A stretch of DNA of 64,000 nucleotides from Sulfobacillus sp. (GCA_027343695.1 DAHWKJ010000056.1:1-64000), one strand, 5' to 3'. Positions 17,044 to 25,477 are shown, numbered from the stretch's first letter. The notes: generated by a model from the sequence alone, not told the origin. Numbers and translations are program-made.

Positions 17044-18687
17044 TTAATACGCCGCGATAGTGCCATCGGCCCGGGGTTCGGTACCGCCCACTAAGACGCC
17101 CTCCGGATCTTTCCAGATGATCTCGCCGCGACCGAATGGACCGTGTTCTTCGGTGATAGTCACCTCATGGCCACGGCTAATGAGATCCTCGATGATGGCG
17201 GCCGGCATGGTGTGCTCAACCACTACCTGATTACCTTCTTGCCAATGGAAACGGGGAGCGTCCAACGCAGCTTGGGGATTCATGTGGTCCTCCAATACGC
17301 GACTCATGATTTGGACATGACCCTGGGGCTGCATAAACCCTCCCATGACGCCGAATGGGCCAATGGGGACGCCGTTGTGGGTTAAGAATCCAGGGATGAT
17401 GGTGTGAAAAGGACGTTTCCCCGGTTCTAGGGCATTCGGATGGCTTTCATCAAGGGAGAAAAGGCTTCCGCGGTTTTGTAAGGAAATGCCGGTTTCCGGC
17501 ACCACCAAGCCGGATCCAAACCCTGCATAGTTGCTTTGGATATAAGACACCATGTTGCCTTCACCATCAGCGGTGGCGATGTATACGGTGCCCCCGGGCT
17601 TCGGGACTCCGGCGTTGCGTATTTGAGCTTCGGGACCGATAAGGCTCCGGCGTTGGGCGATATACGAGTCGCTGAGGAAGTCTTTTGCTGGGTAGGGCAT
17701 ATGACGTGGGTCGGTCAAGTATTGCAAAGCATCTGCAAATCCTAGTTTGATGGCTTCAATCTGATAGTGAATACGTTCGGCCTCGGTGGCTGGATTTAAT
17801 CCCTCGAGCATTTTTAACGCCATGAGGGCGATGAGCCCCTGACCGTTTGGTGGCAGTTCCCAGACTTGATATCCATGATAGTCTACGGACAAGGGATCCA
17901 CCCATTCGGGCTGATATCGAGCGAGATCTTCTTGCGTAATCACGCCCCCGGTTTCACGGGCAAATTGCGCGATCTGCGCGGCGAGTGCACCATGGTAGTA
18001 GGCATTGGCGTTGGTTTCCCCAATCTGTTGCAGGGAATCTGCGTGGCCCGGAGATCGCCAGATTTCTCCGGCGTGGGGAGCTCGGCCGTTTGGCGCAAAA
18101 ATCCTAAACCATTCGTTATACTCTGGATCCGTTAGGGTTTCTTTATATTGCTGAAAGCCGCGGTTCCAAAAATATGCGACGGTAGGCGCCACGGGATAAC
18201 CATCACGGGCTAATTGCACCGCAGGGTTTAGGTTCTCGGCGAGGCTAAGATTTCCGAACCGTTCGGTCAAAGTGGCCCATGCGGCTGGAGCCCCTGGGAC
18301 TGTCACGGTACACCATCCCTTGGCGGGCATGGTGTCATGCCCCTGGGCTCGGACCCACTCGCGCGTCAAGCCACGCGGGGCTGGACCACTGGAATTGAGC
18401 CCATAAATTTTTCCCTGCGACCACACGATGGCAAAGGCATCACTGCCGAGTCCATTTGAGGTTGGCTCCACTACGGTGAGCGCCGCAGCAGTCGCGATAG
18501 CGGCGTCGATGGCATTGCCGCCCTGCTGTAAAATACGCAGCCCCGCCGCAGCGGCTTGAGGTTCTGCGGTCGCGACCATTCCGTGACGTCCGTAAACCAC
18601 GGTGCGGCGAGAGGGATGCGGATAGGCTTGGGAATCGGTGGTGAGTGGGTTCGTTATCAGGGTTTCGCGAGGAGTTAATGGCGACAT
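17044..18687 (-). CDS. Gamma-glutamyltransferase family protein (GGT)
   Basis: A 547-residue Ntn-hydrolase precursor. The N-terminal half has the GGNAIDAAIAT motif and PTSNGLGSDAF. The nucleophile region is GGTVYIATADGEGNMVS, with the Thr of the GGT triplet in the position of the autocatalytic cleavage site. The C-terminal HPNALEPGKRPFHTIIP and GVMGGFMQPQGH are family motifs. It removes gamma-glutamyl groups or acyl groups; many clostridial and actinobacterial relatives of this T-V-Y subtype are not proven glutathione enzymes. No signal peptide is seen. The ATG follows AAGGGAAGAG. It stands alone. Confidence 0.9.
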   Translation of the reverse strand: MSPLTPRETLITNPLTTDSQAYPHPSRRTVVYGRHGMVATAEPQAAAAGLRILQQGGNAIDAAIATAAALTVVEPTSNGLGSDAFAIVWSQGKIYGLNSSGPAPRGLTREWVRAQGHDTMPAKGWCTVTVPGAPAAWATLTERFGNLSLAENLNPAVQLARDGYPVAPTVAYFWNRGFQQYKETLTDPEYNEWFRIFAPNGRAPHAGEIWRSPGHADSLQQIGETNANAYYHGALAAQIAQFARETGGVITQEDLARYQPEWVDPLSVDYHGYQVWELPPNGQGLIALMALKMLEGLNPATEAERIHYQIEAIKLGFADALQYLTDPRHMPYPAKDFLSDSYIAQRRSLIGPEAQIRNAGVPKPGGTVYIATADGEGNMVSYIQSNYAGFGSGLVVPETGISLQNRGSLFSLDESHPNALEPGKRPFHTIIPGFLTHNGVPIGPFGVMGGFMQPQGHVQIMSRVLEDHMNPQAALDAPRFHWQEGNQVVVEHTMPAAIIEDLISRGHEVTITEEHGPFGRGEIIWKDPEGVLVGGTEPRADGTIAAY

Positions 18688-18707
18688 GAGTTCTCTTCCC
18701 TTTCATG

Positions 18708-19393
18708 ATGCTTCATAGTATATGCCAGGACCCGAGGGCGGTCCGGCTTCCCTCTAGGCTGGGGATGAACGCACAAAACGCACGGTCTTAGTGAGGTTAT
18801 GCTAAGCCACTGGGAATCAGTTGGCAAGAGTTTGGCGCGTTGACGGGGTGCCAAAAACAACCAGGGCACCACTGCTTTGGCACTAAGGATCCAGCGACTC
18901 CGAATGCTTGGCTAAGGGGCCCTGCCACGACTTTGATGGCAAGGCCCGCCCTCTATGGGATTGGGAATCGTTGTTGGCGAGCGCGATGACCGTTCCAGAG
19001 GGGTGTTGGTCCAACCTGGGGCAGTTTTCTTCGCTCACAGTCTCCTGGGGGTTTGAGACCCATAGGAACCGGAGGACAAAAAAGAAATCGTTGGGTTCGT
19101 CACAACCCATTGAGTCCTTCAGGGTGAGCGCGATTCTTCCGCACTGCGTTTATGCTTTGTGGGTAGTCCGGATGAGGACCGTTGCCCGTGAGTGGCCTCA
19201 ACAGATGGAGAGGCAAACCGTGCCTGTCTGACCGTTTTTGTTTCCTCACGAAGGAATCAAGTGGCGGACGGTGCGTGATTAGCCGGATTGTATGAACCAA
19301 AACCCATTGCGCATCGTCTCCGTCGGTTGATGAGAGAGTGTAATATGTTTTTCAAAACCTATGTTGCCTATTGAATTCCGCGGACCCGGATTA
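18708..19393. other. Intergenic stretch, possibly a decayed coding fragment
   Basis: A 107-codon open frame at 18908-19231 (+) has Arg/Trp-rich composition resembling the end of a decayed transposase, but I cannot match it to a family and it lacks a good ribosome binding site. Nothing else is supportable. Confidence 0.3.
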
Positions 19394-19423
19394 TTGACAA
19401 AAAAGTTACTATTCTCATATAAT
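19394..19423 (+). promoter_or_regulatory. Strong predicted promoter of the PaaK-like/Paa-gentisate operon
   Basis: TTGACA (19394-19399) and TATAAT (19418-19423) are both perfect consensus elements, separated by 18 bp. The start codon is 42 bp downstream, and the operator-like site 19433-19446 falls at about +3 to +17. Confidence 0.7.
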
Positions 19424-19432
19424 TAAATTGAC

Positions 19433-19446
19433 TTACCGATCAGTAA
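19433..19446. promoter_or_regulatory. Operator-like palindrome, likely TetR-family site
   Basis: TTACCGATCAGTAA is palindromic except for one base pair and lies just past the -10 box. A related imperfect repeat (TTAC...GTAA arms) lies at 22476-22493 after the tetR gene. Binding by the encoded TetR protein (21879) would repress the operon; this is inference. Confidence 0.5.
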
Positions 19447-19465
19447 ATAGATTGGAAGTGATAGA

Positions 19466-20839
19466 TTGGCATCTGCTGAGTCTTCTCATTGGAATCTTTG
19501 GGCGGAAACGTTGAATCGCGAAGCGCTCGATGCGTTACACATGCGCAGGTTGAAGTTGGTGTTAGAGTACGCGTACGCTCGGAGTGCCTTTTATAAAGAA
19601 TATTGGCAGCGTGTCGGATTTCACCCAGATTCCATTCAAAATCTCGAAGATTTCAAGACTCGCGTGCCTCTCACCGACAAGTCAGATTTTCTCCAATTTC
19701 AAGAAGACTTTCCGCCTTACGGCAAGACGCTTGCAGTGGGGGAGTTTGATGTCGCGCATCACGCTGAAACTTCGGGTTCGACGGGAATTCCATTACGGAT
19801 TCCCTTTACCGACTACGACACGGAACGTTATGGCGAGTCGTGGGTTTACGGGTGGTGGGCTTTAGGAATACGTCCGACAGATAGTTTTTATTTCGCTTTC
19901 AATTGGGGGAATTACGCGGGTTTTTGGAGCGCGTATTGGGGTGTCCGGAGGCTGGGTGCCAAGGTCTATTCTGGCGGCGGTCAGACCACCGAAGATCATG
20001 TTCGGAACATTTTACGACTTAAGCCCACCGTGCTTCTGAGCACGCCGAGCTTTGCGTTGCGGATTTTGGAAGCTGCGCAGAACTTGGGCATCGATCTCTC
20101 GACCTCGTCGATACAATACACCTACCATGCAGGCGAACCGGGTCCGTGTTCGCTCTCTTCGGTGCGCCGGAAACTGGACGCGGGGTTTGGTGCTATCAGC
20201 GGCGAGCTTTTAGGCATTGCAGAGGTGGATGCAGTCGCTCCTGGGTGTCGGATTCGTCAAGGAGTGCATATGTCCGAGATGTCGAATTTTTCTTGGTCTA
20301 TGGGTGCGGATGGGCAAGAGGTCGCCGAAGGTACTATCGGGGAAAATGTCGTCACGACCTACGCCAATAGTGCGCAGCCCCTCATTAACTACCGGACCCA
20401 TGACTTGGTCAGAGCTTTTAACCTTCCTGTATGCGGATGTGGGTGTACATGGCGATACCTCGACGGGGTAGTGCTGGGGCGAAGTGACTATATGATTACG
20501 GTCAAAGGCACCAACGTGTATCCTTCTGCGGTGGAGAACCTGATTAGTGACGTGTCGGGAGTGAGCCCGCATTTTCAACTGATCTTGAGTCGTCGCGGTG
20601 CGTTTGATGATTTATTGATTCGGTTCGAACCCGATTTGCAGGTGCCCCGTGACAAATGGGAGGGGGTTGGTGCAGAGGTGATACGCCGGATCAAAGAGGT
20701 GGTCGGGGTGCGACTCGGGGCGGAAGTAGCTGAGCCCGGAAGCCTTCCACGGACTGAACTCAAGGCTAAACGGATTGTGGATCTCCGGGGAGATGAATTC
20801 CGGCGTGAACTCGATCGTCAGCAGGGAGGTCAACCATGA
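19466..20839 (+). CDS. Phenylacetate-CoA ligase (PaaK)-family AMP-forming acyl-CoA ligase
   Basis: A 457-residue adenylate-forming enzyme, the PaaK length. The phosphate-binding loop is ETSGSTGIPLRIPF, the motif after it is YTYHAGEPG, and YRTHDLVRAF plus GRSDYMITVKGTNVYPSAVE mark the mobile C-terminal domain. It should activate an aryl-acid with ATP and CoA. First gene behind the strong promoter. The TTG start follows GGAAGTGA. The substrate could be phenylacetate, benzoate or a hydroxybenzoate; the downstream gentisate gene favours a benzoate-type acid. Confidence 0.87.
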   Translation: MASAESSHWNLWAETLNREALDALHMRRLKLVLEYAYARSAFYKEYWQRVGFHPDSIQNLEDFKTRVPLTDKSDFLQFQEDFPPYGKTLAVGEFDVAHHAETSGSTGIPLRIPFTDYDTERYGESWVYGWWALGIRPTDSFYFAFNWGNYAGFWSAYWGVRRLGAKVYSGGGQTTEDHVRNILRLKPTVLLSTPSFALRILEAAQNLGIDLSTSSIQYTYHAGEPGPCSLSSVRRKLDAGFGAISGELLGIAEVDAVAPGCRIRQGVHMSEMSNFSWSMGADGQEVAEGTIGENVVTTYANSAQPLINYRTHDLVRAFNLPVCGCGCTWRYLDGVVLGRSDYMITVKGTNVYPSAVENLISDVSGVSPHFQLILSRRGAFDDLLIRFEPDLQVPRDKWEGVGAEVIRRIKEVVGVRLGAEVAEPGSLPRTELKAKRIVDLRGDEFRRELDRQQGGQP

Positions 20840-21057
20840 GTGCGGTGAAAGCGGAGCAGATTACCAAACTAGAATTGCTGTACCACGAGGCCGTGGAGTT
20901 ACGGGCTACTATGGAAACGCCAGCCATCGCACGATGCCTGGGCATCGTGATAGAAAATCTCCATTGGGCGCTTTGGTTGCAAGGGGTCGAGGAAGGGTTT
21001 GTGCCATTAGGGTTGTCGGAGCCTAATTTACCGAATCCGGGGACAGGCCGATCATGA
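20836..21057 (+). CDS. Small conserved-looking protein of unknown function
   Basis: A 73-residue protein. It overlaps the ligase stop by ATGA and its own stop overlaps the creatininase-family start, with GGGAGG upstream, so translation is clearly coupled. The sequence is mostly helical with a Trp-rich LHWALWLQ segment and a Pro-rich tail. I recognise no family. Position suggests an accessory to the ligase or to the creatininase-like enzyme. Confidence 0.6.
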   Translation: MSAVKAEQITKLELLYHEAVELRATMETPAIARCLGIVIENLHWALWLQGVEEGFVPLGLSEPNLPNPGTGRS

Positions 21058-21860
21058 TCCGGTTAGTGGATACTCCTTGGGTCGATGTGGAAGCCCTTGA
21101 TAAAGAGACCACCGTCCTGATGATGGTCATCGGGCCGACCGAGCAACATGGTCCTCACCTCCCCTTGGGCACCGATTTCTTGGTGGCTCAAGAAATGGCA
21201 CGGCGCATGCAACGGGTGTTGGAAGAAGAATGTGGCTGGACCGTGGTTGAAGCCCCTCCCATCTACTACGTGCCGGCCGTTTTGTCCCGACAGTACCCGG
21301 GGTCGGTGACGGTGCGCAAGGAGCATTATCGTGCATATTTGGAGGATGTGGTGGCGAGTTATGCGGCCAATGGATTCAAAAATGGCGTCTTAATTTCCAC
21401 CCATATTGACCCACCCTTCGTCTTGACGACCCAACTCGTGCTAGAGGGAGTCAATGCGCAATACAAAAGCCGCTTCATCCACGGCTATGAACGATTTCCA
21501 ATGGAGGATGTTATGTCTGGGCGGGCTCCTGACATTTTTGGCTACGGACTCGAGGGAGACGTGCATGCGGGAATCTTGGAAACTTCGTCGCTATCTATCG
21601 CACATTCCGACTTAGTCCGCTGGGACCGCGCCCAATCTTTAGAAGATCAACCGATTGGATTTCACGAATTAGCCCAATCGCGATCATTTCGGCAGGTAGG
21701 GAATGGTCTGGGGTATACCGGATATCCGCGACTTGCATCGACCCGCTACGGGGAGATTTGGTATGATCGCTATGGCCAGATGTTTCGGGCCATCTTGCAA
21801 TCCTATTGTCAGGGCCAAGACGTCTTTGAACAATTGAGTATTAAACATCTCATGCTGTGA
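21054..21860 (+). CDS. Creatininase-family protein
   Basis: A 268-residue metal-dependent amide-hydrolase fold. The N-terminal motif MVIGPTEQHGPHLPLGTD supplies Glu, His and Asp metal ligands, and EGDVHAGILETS supplies the later His and Glu, the standard creatininase/FAPy-deformylase set. Family members hydrolyse cyclic or formyl amides, and some reduce or process redox-cofactor precursors such as mycofactocin. In an aromatic operon the substrate is unknown. It overlaps the upstream small gene by 4 bp. Confidence 0.83.
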   Translation: MIRLVDTPWVDVEALDKETTVLMMVIGPTEQHGPHLPLGTDFLVAQEMARRMQRVLEEECGWTVVEAPPIYYVPAVLSRQYPGSVTVRKEHYRAYLEDVVASYAANGFKNGVLISTHIDPPFVLTTQLVLEGVNAQYKSRFIHGYERFPMEDVMSGRAPDIFGYGLEGDVHAGILETSSLSIAHSDLVRWDRAQSLEDQPIGFHELAQSRSFRQVGNGLGYTGYPRLASTRYGEIWYDRYGQMFRAILQSYCQGQDVFEQLSIKHLML

Positions 21861-21878
21861 CTCAGGGGGCCAAACAGA

Positions 21879-22460
21879 ATGCCGCGTCACAACCGACTGG
21901 ACCGTGTCGATTTATTATCGAAAGCTGTGGCGGTGATCCGTCGCAATGGATACCGAGAAACCTCTCTAGAGGACCTAGCGAAAGAGTTTAATTTTACGAA
22001 GCCCGCTCTGTACTACTATGTTGATTCCAAAGAAGCGCTCTTGTACGAAATTTACGATAAGACCATTGACGAATGGTTAGGGGTCATAAAGGCCATTAAT
22101 GACAATTCCACCATGTCACCGGATCAGAAAATCCGTGAAGTGGTGCGGCAATTCACCCATCTTTGTGTGGACCGCGACGAGATGGCCGTCTTTTTCAGTG
22201 AGAAAGCTTATCTTTCGGACCACCATTTTCAGGCGATTTCTGTCAAAGAGCGCGAGGTCGTCGATATCATTGCCGCAATCGTTTCCCAAGGGGTGGAACT
22301 CGGGGTCATGAAACCCATGTCGGCTAAAGTTATCGCGTATGGACTGGTGGGCATGACCGCTTGGTCCTATCGATGGATCGTTCCGGATGGGGCCTTGAGC
22401 GTCGATGAGATTGCCGACACCTATTACAAGATTCTAAGCCAAGGGTTTATGGCAGATTAA
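21879..22460 (+). CDS. TetR-family transcriptional regulator
   Basis: A 193-residue protein. Residues 28-58 contain the HTH: TSLEDLAKEFNFTKPALYYY followed by SKEALLYEI. The C-terminal domain is helical and of the TetR_C type. It lies inside the operon it probably controls, 18 bp after the creatininase-like gene. Palindromes at 19433 and 22476 are candidate operators. By analogy with PaaR/FadR-like TetR proteins, an aryl-CoA is a plausible inducer (inference). Confidence 0.88.
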   Translation: MPRHNRLDRVDLLSKAVAVIRRNGYRETSLEDLAKEFNFTKPALYYYVDSKEALLYEIYDKTIDEWLGVIKAINDNSTMSPDQKIREVVRQFTHLCVDRDEMAVFFSEKAYLSDHHFQAISVKEREVVDIIAAIVSQGVELGVMKPMSAKVIAYGLVGMTAWSYRWIVPDGALSVDEIADTYYKILSQGFMAD

Positions 22461-22475
22461 TGATTTGACTCAAAG

Positions 22476-22493
22476 TTACTGCACGGTTAGTAA
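22476..22493. promoter_or_regulatory. Second operator-like repeat before paaA
   Basis: TTACTGCACGGTTAGTAA has 5-bp TTACT/AGTAA arms and shares the TTAC...GTAA ends of the site at 19433. It lies just upstream of the AAGGAGG of the PaaA-like gene. Symmetry is partial. Confidence 0.35.
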
Positions 22494-22505
22494 GGAGGTG
22501 CATTG

Positions 22506-23444
22506 ATGATTTCGAATGAAGAATTACTTGAGAAGTTGGCCAACGGATTCGTGGTGGAAACTGAAGATGATATGTCGGAAGACTATCGTAAGCTCTTGGT
22601 GCAAACCTTGACCATCACGGCAGATACGGAACTCATTAGTATTTTTAGCATTTTAGATGCGCTTCAGTATGTACCCACGTTGAATCGACGGATTACCGAG
22701 TTGGCCATCATTCAAGATGAGCTAGGACATGCGCACATTGCCTATCGCTTATTACGGCTATTGGGGGTAGACACTGACTATCTTATCTATGAGCGAGAAG
22801 CGAAGGACTTTCGTAATCCCTATCTGATGGATCTAAAGCTGAATAATTATGCGGAGCTCTTGACCTTGCACGCGCTGTTGGATCGAGCTGGTTACGTACT
22901 GTTAGGCGACGTGTTTCACCATACTTCATACGGGCCGTGGAAACGCGCCTTGACAAAAGTGGATGCCGAAGAGGGATTTCATGTCCGTAATGGGGAATCG
23001 GGTCTGAGGGCAATGGTCAAAACCGCAGCCGGACGGCAACAAGTGCAAGCAGCGGTGGATTGGATGTTTATCATGGGGCTTGATTTTTTTGGCATGCCGG
23101 ATCATTTAAAGAAGCGTTCGCTACAACTCGACTTCCGACTCAAGGGCGAAACCAATGACCAGATGCGGCAACGATGGATGAAGTCAGCGGTAGGGTTTTT
23201 GGATTCTATTCAGATTCAGGCGCCGGTACATTGGGACTCCGAGAGTGATTCGTATGTTACCGATTTTCCCTATCCCTGTGAATGGGATACAGATCAGCGC
23301 AGGTGGCAACTAGACCGGCCGGTAACTTGGCAAGACGTGCTGGGGCGGTTTAGAACGCATGGCCCATATAGGCGGGAATATGTCGAAATCTTGCGTCGGG
23401 GGCGTGAGTCCTACCTGGCATTGCGCGGAGGAGGTGTCGCCTAA
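22506..23444 (+). CDS. PaaA-like diiron oxygenase subunit (phenylacetyl-CoA epoxidase family)
   Basis: A 312-residue ferritin-like diiron protein, close to the usual PaaA length of about 310. IIQDELGHAHIAYRLLRLLG gives the E-x2-H metal pair, corresponding to VQDEAGH of PaaA. DAEEGFHVRNGE gives the second, corresponding to KEESFHQRQG. The region LDFFGMPDH matches PaaA's M-M-F-G-P-P-D. The pattern is PaaA rather than BoxB, which is much longer. It should insert one O2 atom into an aryl-CoA ring. The ATG follows AAGGAGGTG. It heads the five-gene oxygenase block. Confidence 0.85.
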   Translation: MISNEELLEKLANGFVVETEDDMSEDYRKLLVQTLTITADTELISIFSILDALQYVPTLNRRITELAIIQDELGHAHIAYRLLRLLGVDTDYLIYEREAKDFRNPYLMDLKLNNYAELLTLHALLDRAGYVLLGDVFHHTSYGPWKRALTKVDAEEGFHVRNGESGLRAMVKTAAGRQQVQAAVDWMFIMGLDFFGMPDHLKKRSLQLDFRLKGETNDQMRQRWMKSAVGFLDSIQIQAPVHWDSESDSYVTDFPYPCEWDTDQRRWQLDRPVTWQDVLGRFRTHGPYRREYVEILRRGRESYLALRGGGVA

Positions 23445-23445
23445 C

Positions 23446-23757
23446 ATGGTGACCGAAGACCTAGTCTGGTCAGCACTTGAGACGGTTAAGGATCCGGAAG
23501 TCCCGGTGAGTATCGTGGCATTGGGTTTGATTAATGGCATTGCACTGGAAGGTAGCGAGGTCGCGATTCAGGTCACCTTTACGTCGCTAGGTTGTGCCTG
23601 TATGGATTGGATTGTTGATGATATCAAAGCAGCGGTCGGTGCCCTTCAAGAGATCTCATCGGTTCACGTGGATGTGGTGTGGAATGACCCATGGACAAAG
23701 GAGCGGATGACCGTGGCGGCACGAAACCAGCTGGGGAAGTGGGGGATTCAGGCATGA
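23446..23757 (+). CDS. PaaD N-terminal half: MIP18/DUF59 iron-sulfur assembly-like protein
   Basis: A 103-residue DUF59 protein with the DPEVPVSIVALGLI motif and a Cys pair in FTSLGCACM. This is the N-terminal domain of PaaD, the maturation factor of phenylacetyl-CoA epoxidase. Normal PaaD is about 165 residues and ends in a zinc ribbon. Here the ribbon is missing and is found as a separate gene at 24567. The ATG at 23446 is used, following GGAGGTG in the end of paaA. The stop overlaps the PaaB-like start. Confidence 0.82.
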   Translation: MVTEDLVWSALETVKDPEVPVSIVALGLINGIALEGSEVAIQVTFTSLGCACMDWIVDDIKAAVGALQEISSVHVDVVWNDPWTKERMTVAARNQLGKWGIQA

Positions 23758-24038
23758 CGCTTTGGGAACAACACGAGTTTGATGTGATGGCGCAGCAACG
23801 ACGAGGAGACTCGATTCGGCATGTCGGCAGTATTTGGGCACCGTCACGCCGTCTGGCAGCGTTTTATGCGTCCGTGACCTATGACGAGCAACGCTGGCAC
23901 ACACTCTACGTGGTGGATCGTGCGGATACAGTGCCGGTCGTGGTAAGTGGGGAGGCGGTGTTCGAAAAAGGAGGGATTGTTCATGGAAAAGGCTCCCGTG
24001 GCGTTACAGCCTGCACTGATAACCTTGGCGCGTCTTAA
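23754..24038 (+). CDS. PaaB-like oxygenase subunit
   Basis: A 94-residue protein, the same length as PaaB. It begins TLWEQHEFDVMAQQRRGDS and has HVGSIWAPS, then a helix with the aromatic FYASVTYDEQRW and TLYVVDRADTV. This follows PaaB's order of E-[VF]-F-x-Q-x-x-R-G...H-x-G-S...W-V-V. It is a small bridging subunit of the epoxidase core. The start overlaps the DUF59 stop (ATGA). The C-terminus overlaps the next gene by 56 bp in another frame, an unusually long overlap. Confidence 0.78.
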   Translation: MTLWEQHEFDVMAQQRRGDSIRHVGSIWAPSRRLAAFYASVTYDEQRWHTLYVVDRADTVPVVVSGEAVFEKGGIVHGKGSRGVTACTDNLGAS

Positions 24039-24567
24039 GTATTTAATTGGAGAACAGTTGGTGACTGTCGGGCCGGTGGCCCCAGACCTAATCGCTTCCC
24101 TATCTAGTGTCGCAGTCGCCCAAAGTGTGATGGGGCAGGCACGATTTCTCTATAACTGGCAGGCAGGCGAGAGCCGTGCTGCTGATGAGGAGTTGGCGGA
24201 GGCAAGCACCTGGGCTCTCGAAACCGAGCTGCTGTCGTTTCAGGCATGGCCGACGTGGGTTCATCTGATTACGGTGATGTGGATGGTGGACCAGGCGATT
24301 CTGGTGGTGTTGGCGGAGTGGATTCATGAAGACCCGACGCTAGATGGACAATTGAAGAAACTGCGTCAAGAACTGAGGCAAACCCTAGTGTTTACGAGCG
24401 AATGGGTGGGTGTTTTCCTGAATGAGACGCCTCCGATTCGTGACCTGGTACGCGAGCTGGCCCGTCACCTGGCGGAAAGACTGGCCCCTCTCATTGGTTC
24501 CTGGGCACCCTCGGCACTGCCGGCATTCCATCGGTTGTGGATGAAGCAGATGGAAGGTGTGGCGTGA
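23983..24567 (+). CDS. PaaC-like structural subunit, shortened
   Basis: A 194-residue all-helical protein. LIGEQLVTVG, then APDLIASLSSVAVAQSVMGQARFLYNW, resemble the PaaC N-terminal helices (G-H-A-P-E-L-E-E-D-I-A-L-A-N-I-A-L-D-x-x-G-Q-A-R). PaaC is usually about 250 residues; the shortening and poor conservation suggest a diverged non-catalytic partner of PaaA. The ATG at 23983 is chosen for GGAGGG upstream. The stop overlaps the zinc-ribbon start. Assignment depends as much on position as on sequence. Confidence 0.65.
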   Translation: MEKAPVALQPALITLARLKYLIGEQLVTVGPVAPDLIASLSSVAVAQSVMGQARFLYNWQAGESRAADEELAEASTWALETELLSFQAWPTWVHLITVMWMVDQAILVVLAEWIHEDPTLDGQLKKLRQELRQTLVFTSEWVGVFLNETPPIRDLVRELARHLAERLAPLIGSWAPSALPAFHRLWMKQMEGVA

Positions 24568-24731
24568 TGCCTGAGATTCAAGTGTTGTGTCCGTTTTGTG
24601 GGGATCCGCAAACCCAACGATTGGCGCATTGGGCATCGCGCTTATTAGGCGAACAGTGGTGGTGTGAGGCATGCCACTCGGCTTTTGACTGGGTGCCGGA
24701 GCCACGCCTCGAAAAAGACGGTGCGATATGA
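24567..24731 (+). CDS. PaaD C-terminal half: stand-alone zinc-ribbon protein
   Basis: A 54-residue protein with CPFCGDPQTQRLAHW and WWCEACHSAFDWV. The C-x2-C...C-x2-C ribbon, the order of residues between, and the terminal F-D-[WY] match the C-terminal domain of PaaD (CPxCGS...T...F-G...C-x-x-C-x-x-P-F-D-Y-F). It starts on the PaaC-like stop codon (TGATG) and its stop overlaps the SDR start. With the DUF59 gene at 23446 it makes up a complete but split PaaD. Confidence 0.78.
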   Translation: MPEIQVLCPFCGDPQTQRLAHWASRLLGEQWWCEACHSAFDWVPEPRLEKDGAI

Positions 24732-25477
24732 ACCAAGAAGTCGCTATCGTGACGGGTGCCGCTCGGGGGATCGGTTATGCCATCGGAAGGGCCATGGCCC
24801 TGCAAGGCATTGAGGTGGTATTAGCGGGCAACATGCCTGACCTCCAAAAGCAAAAGGCCGATGAATTGTGCCGGATGGGCTATCGAGTGCGGGCAGTGGA
24901 ACTTGACGTGACGAGCCAAGCCTCAGTGGGACAAATGGTGGACGAGGTCGTGCATCGAGTGGGAATGCCGACCATCTTAGTCAATAATGCGGGAGCTGAC
25001 ACGATTAAACCGTTCATGGACACGGTGGAATCCGAATGGTGGAGTACCCTCGACGTCAATCTGATGGGAGCGATGCGTTGCAGTCATGCGGTCATTCCGC
25101 ACATGCAGGCGAAACAATATGGTCGGATTGTGAATATCGGATCGGACGCGGGACGGGTAGGGACGAGCGGGCAAGTTGTATATTCCGCCGCCAAAGCTGG
25201 TCTGATTGGGTTTAGCAAGGCCCTCGCTCGCGAGGTAGTGTCTTTTGGCATTACCATCAATACGGTGTGTCCCGGACCCACCAATACTCCGCTGGTCGAT
25301 GACATTTTGGCCAAGCCCCATCCAAGACTGTATCAGGCGCTCGAACGATCGATCCCCATGAAGCGCTTTGCCGAGCCGGATGAGATAGTGCCGCCTGTTT
25401 TGATGTTTATATCCCGTACTGCTAGTTATTTGACCGGTCAGACGGTGAGCGCGAGTGGGGGACTCACGATGATGTGA
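24728..25477 (+). CDS. Short-chain dehydrogenase/reductase (3-oxoacyl reductase-like)
   Basis: A 249-residue classical SDR. TGAARGIGYAIGRAMA is the NAD(P) loop, NNAGAD the NNAG motif, and YSAAKAGLIGFSKALARE the active-site Tyr-x3-Lys. The end TGQTVSASGGLTM is typical of FabG-like proteins. It starts in overlap with the zinc-ribbon stop, tying it to the oxygenase block. It could oxidise a hydroxylated or dihydrodiol CoA ester, restoring aromaticity after ring epoxidation (inference). Confidence 0.88.
   Translation: MNQEVAIVTGAARGIGYAIGRAMALQGIEVVLAGNMPDLQKQKADELCRMGYRVRAVELDVTSQASVGQMVDEVVHRVGMPTILVNNAGADTIKPFMDTVESEWWSTLDVNLMGAMRCSHAVIPHMQAKQYGRIVNIGSDAGRVGTSGQVVYSAAKAGLIGFSKALAREVVSFGITINTVCPGPTNTPLVDDILAKPHPRLYQALERSIPMKRFAEPDEIVPPVLMFISRTASYLTGQTVSASGGLTMM

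Noticed and set aside
18908-19231. Possible transposase remnant
   Set aside because: The composition is suggestive but no DDE motif, terminal inverted repeat or target duplication could be found.
22465-22493. Promoter TTGACT-N17-TAGTAA before paaA
   Set aside because: The start would fall after the ribosome binding site, so this promoter could not give a mRNA with that RBS. The poor -10 also argues against it.
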